Source: Pseudomonadota bacterium (lineage in GTDB: Bacteria > Pseudomonadota > Alphaproteobacteria > Acetobacterales > Acetobacteraceae). From it: a DNA stretch of 8,081 bases. Positions 1 to 6,032 of the stretch are shown piece after piece; position 1 is the first letter of the stretch; each line of letters opens with the position of its first letter. The position numbers were made by a program, and so were the translations under genes. The stretch spans positions 1 to 8,081 of the forward strand of contig JAJZVE010000191.1 of the NCBI GenBank assembly GCA_021845835.1, in the 5' to 3' direction. The notes under the pieces were generated by a model. It was given only the letters and a program-made list of their open reading frames with translations. It searched no databases and was not told where the DNA came from.

Positions 1-133
1 CACGGGTCTTGTAGAGCAGCTTCGGAAAAAAGCCCGGCCCGTTCCTGGCATTCGAGCGATGCGGGATGACGCGAAGGATGTGGCGCTTGCGGCAGGCTGC
101 GCGATCGGCAGCTGAATCATAACACCATGCGTC
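1..133 (-). pseudogene. IS5-type transposase, C-terminal fragment (relic, runs off left edge)
   Basis: Read on the minus strand from 133 down to 2, one open frame gives a stretch very like the catalytic-core end of IS5-family (DDE) transposases. It has a YDSAADRAACRKR segment, then VIPHRSNARN, then FFPKLLYKTR, matching the family pattern GDKGYDS...R..IP.RSN....P.FFPK.LYK.RARIEQ. The C-terminal end would continue beyond base 1. Upstream of about 133 the same frame no longer resembles a transposase and meets a TAA at 215-217, with no start and no N-terminal half in the window. The element is therefore truncated at its 5' side. The family is recalled from its motifs, not searched. Whether the missing part lies elsewhere cannot be seen. 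Confidence 0.6.
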
Positions 134-172
134 TTTGCGCCGTTTTTGTTGTGATCGGCTTTCTGGTGAACC

Positions 173-201
173 ATTGCATTGGAGTTTTCCGGCGCCCATA
201 T
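173..201 (+). promoter_or_regulatory. Putative heat-shock (sigma-32/RpoH) promoter of the chaperonin operon
   Basis: ATTGCAT at 173-179 is followed after 14 bases by GCCCATAT at 194-201. The E. coli groE sigma-32 promoter has CTTGAAG-N14-CCCCATTT, so spacing and the -10 box agree well and the -35 box only partly (TTG kept). The implied start near 207-209 gives a leader of roughly 57 bases before the first gene. The same bases can be read as a weak sigma-70 promoter (TTGCAT, 17-base spacer, CATATG). No CIRCE operator (TTAGCACTC-N9-GAGTGCTAA) is visible in 1-803. Confidence 0.42.
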
Positions 202-254
202 GTGAGCGGCAGGTTTATATAGAACTTCAAAGCCGTACCGCTTGCATCCGGCGT

Positions 255-259
255 AGGAA
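255..259 (+). promoter_or_regulatory. Ribosome binding site selecting a TTG start
   Basis: AGGAA lies 5 bases before the TTG at 265 and 8 bases before the next in-frame TTG at 268. No ATG or GTG occurs between the upstream in-frame TAG (220-222) and this site, so the first operon gene very probably starts with TTG. The second TTG has the more usual spacing. Confidence 0.45.
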
Positions 260-264
260 TTACG

Positions 265-639
265 TTGTTGAATCCTCTCGATCAGGTGACCGGTCTGGCG
301 CGCCCCCACTTCGACGGCAGCCGCGTGCTGTTCGAAATCGCGGACGGCGACAGGCGGGTCCAGTGCGCGATCTCTCGCGGCGCGCTGCAGGACCTCAGCC
401 AGCGGCGCCATTTCAAGGCTGCCGAGCTGCTGCTTTGCTTTGTCAGCGCCCGGCCGCAGATTGAGGCCATCGCACTCCGCAAGCTGCGGGCACGAGCCGG
501 CAACCTATCCGGCACGCTCGGCATTTGGGCCGACGATATCACCGACCTGCCACCGGGCAGCACGCCGCTGCAGACGGCGGCCGGCCCGAATGATGACGCA
601 GGCCGGGCCGACCAACAGATCAGCATAAAGCAACCATGA
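265..639 (+). CDS. DUF1488-like protein, first gene of the groESL operon
   Basis: This 124-residue protein has no known function. Residues about 13-92 follow the pattern of the short alphaproteobacterial DUF1488 family: a beta-rich start (RVLFEIADGDRRVQCAIS), an ISRGAL turn, then a helix with F.SARPQIEAIALRKL, and a final hydrophobic strand ending in a conserved-looking D (GIWADDI). The tail after residue 92 is polar, low in structure and probably disordered. No signal peptide, membrane segment or cysteine cluster is seen, so the protein should be cytoplasmic. The start is TTG at 265 or 268, preceded by AGGAA. The stop TGA at 637-639 lies one base before the next gene's ATG, so the two are probably translationally coupled. 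The position ahead of groES suggests heat-shock co-expression, which is inference. The family assignment is from memory of its pattern. Confidence 0.68.
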   Translation: MLNPLDQVTGLARPHFDGSRVLFEIADGDRRVQCAISRGALQDLSQRRHFKAAELLLCFVSARPQIEAIALRKLRARAGNLSGTLGIWADDITDLPPGSTPLQTAAGPNDDAGRADQQISIKQP

Positions 640-640
640 A

Positions 641-787
641 ATGGCCAAAGAACGGAAGCGCGGCAATCGCGAAGTCAAGAAGCCGAAGGCCGCGAAGAAG
701 CCGGTGGCGGTGCCATCGTCGCTGACGGCGGTTGCGCAACTGAAGCGGCCCCCTCCGAAGGGCCGGCCAAATGACCAGCAAAGATGA
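641..787 (+). CDS. Small highly basic protein (48 aa), unknown function
   Basis: An ATG one base after the stop of the DUF1488-like gene opens a 48-codon frame ending in TGA at 785-787, 15 bases before groES. The product begins MAKERKRGNREVKKPKAAKK. It is rich in Lys and Arg (about one third of residues), then has a short Pro/Ala/Ser segment (PVAVPSSLTAVAQ) and a basic proline-rich tail (RPPPKGRP). Short proteins with this MAKxxKRxNREVKKPK opening are widespread hypothetical genes in Alphaproteobacteria, as I recall them. It has no hydrophobic core and is probably disordered; nucleic acid or acidic-protein binding is only a guess. The ribosome binding site is weak, in keeping with coupling to the preceding stop. 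An overlapping ATG at 636 opens a different frame without this family-like sequence and was not chosen. Confidence 0.62.
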   Translation: MAKERKRGNREVKKPKAAKKPVAVPSSLTAVAQLKRPPPKGRPNDQQR

Positions 788-802
788 CATGAAGGTATTC
801 AG

Positions 803-1120
803 ATGAAGTTCCGCCCCCTGCACGACCGCGTCGTGCTGCGCCGCATCACCGCAGACGAGAAAAGCACAGGGGGGATCATCATCCCCGACACGGTGAAGGA
901 AAAGCCGATGGAGGGCGAAGTGGTCGCCGTCGGCTCCGGCGCACGCAACGAACAAGGCCAGATCATCGCCCCCGACGTGAAGGTCGGCGACCGCGTGCTG
1001 TTCGGCAAGTGGTCGGGCACCGAGGTCAGGCTCGACGGCGAGGAGCTCCTGATCATGAACGAGAGCGACATCATGGGCGTGATCGAAGGCGCCGCCGCGG
1101 ATCTCAGGAAGGCGGCCTGA
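803..1120 (+). CDS. groES: Co-chaperonin GroES (Hsp10)
   Basis: GroES forms a seven-subunit lid that closes the GroEL folding chamber in an ATP-dependent cycle in the cytoplasm. The 105-residue product starts [14 protein letters not shown] and carries the mobile loop at about residues 16-34, with the GroEL-contacting hydrophobic tripeptide III at 25-27 inside STGGIIIPD. The sequences [29 protein letters not shown] and [17 protein letters not shown] complete the beta-barrel and roof. Length is normal for alphaproteobacterial GroES, slightly longer than the 97 residues of E. coli because of a short AAADLRKAA tail. The ATG at 803 is preceded by GAAGG at 791-795. groEL follows after 40 bases. All core motifs are intact, so the protein should be functional. 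Confidence 0.98.
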   Translation: MKFRPLHDRVVLRRITADEKSTGGIIIPDTVKEKPMEGEVVAVGSGARNEQGQIIAPDVKVGDRVLFGKWSGTEVRLDGEELLIMNESDIMGVIEGAAADLRKAA

Positions 1121-1145
1121 CCCGCAGCCTGCACCGGCAATTTGA

Positions 1146-2804
<1,659 letters not shown>

Positions 2805-2850
2805 GTCGCAGCAGCATGGCTGCGACGGCGTCCCACTGGGAACGCCGTCG
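2805..2850 (+). terminator. Tandem overlapping hairpins after groEL (putative terminator)
   Basis: Directly after the groEL TAG, GTCGCAGC (2805-2812) pairs perfectly with GCTGCGAC (2819-2826) across a 6-base loop. Overlapping it, CGACGGCGT (2823-2831) pairs perfectly with ACGCCGTCG (2842-2850). That second stem is extended by CCC/GGG (2832-2834 with 2838-2840) past a one-base bulge. The two stems share bases 2823-2826, so they cannot both form fully. No T-run follows, so termination may be Rho-assisted, or the stems may protect the 3' end of the mRNA. Confidence 0.5.
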
Positions 2851-2930
2851 CGTGCCAGCGTGCCAGACATGAGCAGCACGGAAAACTGCGCGTCGCTGCC
2901 GTGTCCAGACATGGCCCCTGATTCGCGTGC

Positions 2931-2956
2931 GGCGGCGCGGCTGCGGCCGCGCCGCC
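2931..2956 (-). terminator. GC-rich 11-bp hairpin after the minus-strand gene (putative terminator)
   Basis: GGCGGCGCGGC (2931-2941) is the exact reverse complement of GCCGCGCCGCC (2946-2956), with a TGCG loop. It begins one base past the stop of the minus-strand gene at 2958-3317, where a 3' end is expected. No T-run follows on either strand. With the groEL hairpins about 80 bases away, it could insulate the two converging transcripts. Together these hairpins occupy most of the 2805-2957 intergenic region; nothing else is visible there apart from a short GTGCCAG direct repeat at 2852-2866. Confidence 0.42.
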
Positions 2957-2957
2957 A

Positions 2958-3317
2958 TCAGAAGCCGAACGTGGACCGCAGCGCGGTCCACGCCGGATTG
3001 CGGCCCGCCGGCGCCAGCGCGGCGGCGACAGACAGCTTGGCCGGCAGTCTTGCCACCAGGCGGCCGGCGATTGCCGTGGCCGCCGGCAAAGGCCAGGGAG
3101 TCGCGGGCATTCCGGCAATCGCCCGCCCCAGACATTCGACGGCGGCTTCGACCGGCATGGCGGCCAGCCGCGCGGCCTCGCGCCATGGATCCTCGCCCCG
3201 GCGCGCAAGCAGCGAGACGACACTCAGGCTTAGTCCGCTGGCCTCGATGCCCACCTCGGAAAACAGGAACTGGTTCAGGTTGGAGCGACTGAGCGAGGAG
3301 ATGTCCGCTGCAGACAT
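2958..3317 (-). CDS. Conserved-looking hypothetical protein (119 aa)
   Basis: I cannot assign a function. The protein begins MSAADISSLSRSNLNQFLFS and has EVGIEASGLSLSVVSLLARRGEDPWREAARLA in three pieces. A helical middle (PVEAAVECLGRAIAGMP) and a Pro/Ala-rich helix (AATAIAGRLVARLPAKL) follow, ending in a short tail. The pattern NxFLFxEVGxExxGLxLSVxSxLARxGxDPWxEAxRLA resembles a small hypothetical family I recall from Rhizobiales and related groups, in which some members seem to end in a membrane segment. None is present here, so the C terminus may be shortened. One cysteine is present and there is no signal peptide. AGGGG (CCCCT at 3326-3330) sits 8 bases before the ATG and supports this start. 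Strong third-position GC bias supports coding. It converges with groEL. Confidence 0.62.
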   Translation of the reverse strand: MSAADISSLSRSNLNQFLFSEVGIEASGLSLSVVSLLARRGEDPWREAARLAAMPVEAAVECLGRAIAGMPATPWPLPAATAIAGRLVARLPAKLSVAAALAPAGRNPAWTALRSTFGF

Positions 3318-3356
3318 GTCATTTACCCCTGCCGGATGAAGCTGCGGCCGGCTTGC

Positions 3357-3401
3357 GCGTCAACGCTGACGCCAACCCGACGGCCGGAAGCCGACCGTCG
3401 G
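3357..3401 (-). terminator. Two small hairpins between the minus-strand hypothetical genes
   Basis: CCGACGG (3377-3383) pairs with CCGTCGG (3395-3401) across 11 bases, and GCGTCA (3357-3362) pairs with TGACGC (3367-3372) across 4 bases. They lie just downstream of the minus-strand gene ending at 3416 and could weaken read-through into the next gene. There is no T-run, and GC-rich DNA forms such stems by chance. Confidence 0.22.
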
Positions 3402-3415
3402 CAGGTACCTGAACT

Positions 3416-3784
3416 CTACGCGGCCTTCCCGGGCGCGAGAATCTGCGAGCACGCGTTTGCCAGCGCCGGGCTCGGAGCAGTGGCGCCTAGCACGGTTGCC
3501 CACCCGTCGTCGGAAACCATGCTGCGGCGCGTATAGGACGATTCTTCCTTGCGCAGCTTCACGAGTTTCGTCGCGTCGGTGTCCTGCTGGGCCTTGGCCA
3601 CGCAGGCCGGTACCAGCGCCGCCACCACGGCGGCATCCACTTGTTCCTGAGCCGCCTGTTGCGCGGAACCCGCCGTGCGCCAGCCCAGTTCTCCAAATCC
3701 AACGACCGCGACAGCGGCGGCGCCGACCACGGCACCCCAGAATCCCGGTTTGATCCAGGGCGGCACTTGCATCGACATGTTCAT
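3416..3784 (-). CDS. Hypothetical single-pass membrane protein (122 aa)
   Basis: Function unknown. From the ATG at 3784 the protein reads MNMSMQVPPWIKPGFWGAVV. It has one hydrophobic segment at about residues 13-31 (GAVVGAAAVAVVGFGELGW) that fits a membrane anchor or uncleaved signal. A helical region AAQEQVDAAVVAALVPACVAK and a C-terminal part with KLVKLRKEESSYTRR, DDGWATVLG and LANACSQIL follow. Two cysteines lie outside the membrane segment and could pair if that part is periplasmic. The layout WxKPGFWG / GWxTxGxAxxxA / VxAALxPxCVxKxQQDxD / GWATxxG resembles a hypothetical family I recall in Bradyrhizobium-like genomes. AGGGG lies 8 bases before the start. ATGs at 3778 and 3772 are in-frame alternatives; an extension to 3883 looks non-coding. 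The start overlaps an upstream stop by ATGA, suggesting it was once the second gene of an operon. Confidence 0.68.
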   Translation of the reverse strand: MNMSMQVPPWIKPGFWGAVVGAAAVAVVGFGELGWRTAGSAQQAAQEQVDAAVVAALVPACVAKAQQDTDATKLVKLRKEESSYTRRSMVSDDGWATVLGATAPSPALANACSQILAPGKAA

Positions 3785-4042
3785 GGATTTGGCCCCTGGT
3801 GGGAGACATCGTCCCACTCGATACCGGCACGGCGGGTCGCGGGATTGAAGTGGGCACGGCGCGCGCGAATTACATCGGTCCACGGTAAAAGGTCCGCGGC
3901 GCGCTGCAGATCAGCTCCTCGGCCTCGGCGCCATCGAACTCGCCTGCAGCGACGAGCCGGCGGGCCAGACCGTCGACCGCCACCGGAGTGCGCGGGCGTG
4001 ACGGCCCGCATCTCGGGCGTGCCGGCGAGCAGATCGTCCGGC
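3781..4042 (-). pseudogene. Possible frameshifted relic of a gene upstream of the membrane protein
   Basis: Minus-strand reading gives protein-like pieces in two frames. LEPDDLLAGTPEMRAVTPAH (about 4047-3988) is in one frame. VDGLARRLVAAGEFDGAEAE (about 3980-3920) is in a second, which stops with TAA at 3870-3872. RAHFNPATRRAGIEWDDVSH (near 3850-3794) is back in the first, which stops with TGA at 3781-3783, overlapping the next ATG as ATGA. Third-position GC is high in each piece. The pieces could be one former gene with at least two frameshifts, cut off upstream by the transposase relic at about 4043. I do not recognise the family. High-GC DNA can produce such open stretches by chance, so this stays tentative. 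Nothing else is visible in 3785-4042. Confidence 0.3.
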
Positions 4043-4435
4043 TCCAGCGCGCGTCGCCGGCAAACCTCGCCGATCGCCGGGACGATCTTCGCTGCGACCA
4101 AGTTGCCGCTGCGGACCTGGTTTCGCGCCCTCTACCACATGACGCAGAACAAGCCGGGCATCTCCGGCATCGGGCCTGGCCGGCACCTCCGCGTGCGGCG
4201 AGCACAGCCTGGATGATCAGGCACAAGCTGCAGCAGGCGATGATGGAGCGGGATGCGACCAAACGATTGACCGGCCGTGTCGAGATCGACGACGCCTGTC
4301 TCGGCGGTGAACGGTCAGGCGGCAAGCGCGGGCGCGGGCGCGGGCGCCGGGAAAGACGCCGTTCGTCGCCGCGGTCGAGACCACGCCGGACGGCAGCCGG
4401 TGCGCCTGAAGTTGCGTCGGCTCGCCGGTTTCTCC
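4043..4435 (+). pseudogene. IS1595-family transposase relic with three frameshifts
   Basis: Plus-strand pieces match the core of IS1595 (ISXO2-like) transposases in the right order but in changing frames. RRRQTSPIAGTIFAATKLPL and TWFRALYHMTQNKPGISGIG (about 4052-4170) share a frame that stops at 4214-4216. AWMIRHKLQQAMMERD and RVEIDDACLGGERSGGKRGR (about 4207-4330) are in the next. GKTPFVAAVETTPDG (4350-4394) is in a third. PVRLKLRRLAGFS (about 4397-4435) is again in the first. Each change fits loss of one base. The family pattern is AGTIF..TKLPL.TWF..Y..TQ.K.GIS, then E.DDAYLGGERSGGKRGRG, then KTPFVAAVET. EIDD probably carries part of the DDE catalytic triad. The N-terminal zinc-finger region and the C-terminal half are missing. 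It cannot encode an active enzyme. It ends about 35 bases from the 3' end of holA, suggesting a boundary there. Confidence 0.85.
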
Positions 4436-4469
4436 TGCGCGCGCGTATCGGGACGAGCACGCGGCGGGC

Positions 4470-5483
4470 TCAGCCGCCGCGCACCGCCGCCGCGCGCAGC
4501 GCCAGCGACAGGACGGCGGTGCGGCAAATCGCCTCGGCTGGCGCGCCGGTGCGCTTGCACATGCTCTCGTCCCGCCACAGCGCCGCCGCCGCTGCCGCCA
4601 GTCGCGCCGCCGGCCACAGTCGCAACGCCTTCAGGAAGTCGGGCTCACGTCGAAAGAACAGCGGCGGTCGCAGCATCTTGACCGCCTCGGCAGCAGTCGC
4701 GCCGCCATCGCTGCTGATGCGGGCGCGGTGCAGCCGCTGCACATGCGCCAGCGCCGAGCGCAACACCGCGACCGGCGCTGCGCCCTCCGCCAGCGCAAGC
4801 GCCAGCGCCCGGTCCGTCCGGCCGACATCGCCCGCCGTCGCGGCGAACAGCGCGTCCTCGACCGACACCGCCGCGACGTCGCCGACGCAGGCGCGCGCCG
4901 CCGCCAGATCGGCGGTGCCGCCCGGCCCGACGAACAGGGCGAGCTTCTCCAGTTCGGCGCGCGTGGCCGCCAGATCGCCGGCCAGCCGCGCCTCCAGCCA
5001 GGCCAGCGCCGCCGCGTCCACGGCGACGCTCCGGTCCTGCAGCCGTTCGCGGATCTCCCGCCCGAGGTTCGCACCTTCGACGGCATAGCACCCGATCGCG
5101 ACCGCGTCGGCGGCGCGCTCCGCCACGGTGCGCAGGCGGGACCGCGCCGGCAGCCCGTGCCCCTCCAGGATCAGCAGCGCCCCCCCCGGCCCGGCAAGCG
5201 CCGCTTCCACGTCCGCCGCGCAGCCATCCGTCGCCTCGCGCACCCGGACCACGCGCCGGCCGCCGGTCAGCGCCAGCGACGCCATTTCCGCGCCGATGCG
5301 CGCACCGGCATCGCGGCCGAGTTCCACGACGCGGAACGGGTCCGCCGTATCGCCGGCAACCCGACGCACCAGCCGTACCGCCCGATCCGCGATTGACCCG
5401 GCGTCGTCGCCGTACAGCAGCACCGCCCGGACGGCCCCCGGATCGTTCAGGAACGCCTCGACGCGGCGCGGCTCCAGCTTCAC
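4470..5483 (-). CDS. holA: DNA polymerase III subunit delta
   Basis: HolA is the 'wrench' subunit of the clamp loader, which opens the beta sliding clamp during replication. The 337-residue length matches the family (E. coli 343). The start MKLEPRRVEAFL leads to VLLYGDDAGSIADRA at residues 21-35, the degenerate nucleotide-fold motif typical of delta, which does not hydrolyse ATP. ALLILEG follows, then the helical lid and collar region with AALAWLEARLAGDLAATRAE, then ELEKLALF, and a C-terminal helical domain with RLHRAR and FFRREPDFLKALRLW. The start is GTG at 5481-5483, five bases after the lptE stop, so it is probably coupled to lptE. The frame ends normally although a transposase relic lies just beyond. 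Position after leuS and lptE is the standard alphaproteobacterial arrangement and strengthens the call. Confidence 0.93.
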   Translation of the reverse strand: MKLEPRRVEAFLNDPGAVRAVLLYGDDAGSIADRAVRLVRRVAGDTADPFRVVELGRDAGARIGAEMASLALTGGRRVVRVREATDGCAADVEAALAGPGGALLILEGHGLPARSRLRTVAERAADAVAIGCYAVEGANLGREIRERLQDRSVAVDAAALAWLEARLAGDLAATRAELEKLALFVGPGGTADLAAARACVGDVAAVSVEDALFAATAGDVGRTDRALALALAEGAAPVAVLRSALAHVQRLHRARISSDGGATAAEAVKMLRPPLFFRREPDFLKALRLWPAARLAAAAAALWRDESMCKRTGAPAEAICRTAVLSLALRAAAVRGG

Positions 5484-5488
5484 GCCGC

Positions 5489-6028
5489 TCAGCGTGCGGC
5501 CAGGGCCGCTTGCCGGTCGAAATAGACGGCGAGCTGGCGGGTAATCTCGTCGGCCACCGCTTGCGCGATCCGCTGCTGCACCACCTCGCTTTCCAGATCG
5601 GCGGCGAACAACTGCTGGTCGAACACGTTCAGCCCGTCGACCGATCGCGCGGTGCCGCTGGTCAGCACCTTGCGGCCGGGATCCTGCGCCAGCAACTGAT
5701 ACGTCGCGCTGCCGACCATGCGTACGCGCGTGTTCGACGTGTCCTGCTGGATCCCGTTCGCGTCGCTGGCGATGCTGAAGGTCACCGTCAGGTCATAGCG
5801 TTGCGCCGTCGCGAGGCCGTTGCGCTCGAACCGTTCCTGCAACGCCTGGCGCAGCAACTGGCCGGTCCGCTCAGGGATCAGGGCCACCGCGGTTTGCGCC
5901 AGCCCGTTGGCCGCCGGCCCGGCCACGCCGTCCGCGCCGGGCGCGTAAAGCGGGCGGAAGCCGCAGCCGCCGAGCGCCAGCGCCGCCAGCCCCAGCCCGA
6001 ACGCGCGCCGCCCGACGTCCTGCGCCAT
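5489..6028 (-). CDS. lptE: LPS-assembly lipoprotein LptE
   Basis: LptE is the outer-membrane lipoprotein that plugs the LptD barrel and helps deliver lipopolysaccharide to the cell surface. The 179-residue product starts MAQDVGRRAFGLGLAALALG and has a lipobox ending LGGC, with the lipid-accepting Cys at residue 22. The family hallmark GCGFRPLY follows directly. The rest shows the alternating strand/helix pattern of LptE: RTGQLLRQALQERFERNG, YDLTVTFSIA, TNTRVRMVG-like SNTRVRMVGSATYQLL, and a final helix with EVVQQRIAQAVADEITRQL. The ATG at 6028 is chosen because it puts a normal signal peptide first; an in-frame upstream extension overlaps leuS and has no signal character. It begins 4 bases after the leuS stop and ends 5 bases before holA. 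Confidence 0.92.
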   Translation of the reverse strand: MAQDVGRRAFGLGLAALALGGCGFRPLYAPGADGVAGPAANGLAQTAVALIPERTGQLLRQALQERFERNGLATAQRYDLTVTFSIASDANGIQQDTSNTRVRMVGSATYQLLAQDPGRKVLTSGTARSVDGLNVFDQQLFAADLESEVVQQRIAQAVADEITRQLAVYFDRQAALAAR

Positions 6029-6032
6029 TGCG

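Noticed and set aside
2..115. Plus-strand open frame ending in TGA at 113-115
   Set aside because: It could be the tail of an incoming gene, but the minus strand shows clear transposase motifs over the same bases.
135..803. CIRCE operator upstream of groESL
   Set aside because: I searched by eye for TTAGCACTC and its inverted partner and for close variants; none was found.
4006..4042. Possible zinc-finger start of the IS1595 transposase (PHLGRAGEQIVRLQ)
   Set aside because: It resembles CPHCG.AGE.IVRLQ, but the second Cys is missing and spacing to the next motif is too short, so the relic was started at 4043.
3988..5088. Long plus-strand open frame antisense to holA
   Set aside because: Only its first part (about 4207-4330) is meaningful, as a segment of the transposase relic. 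The rest is Ala/Ser/Arg-rich shadow of holA.
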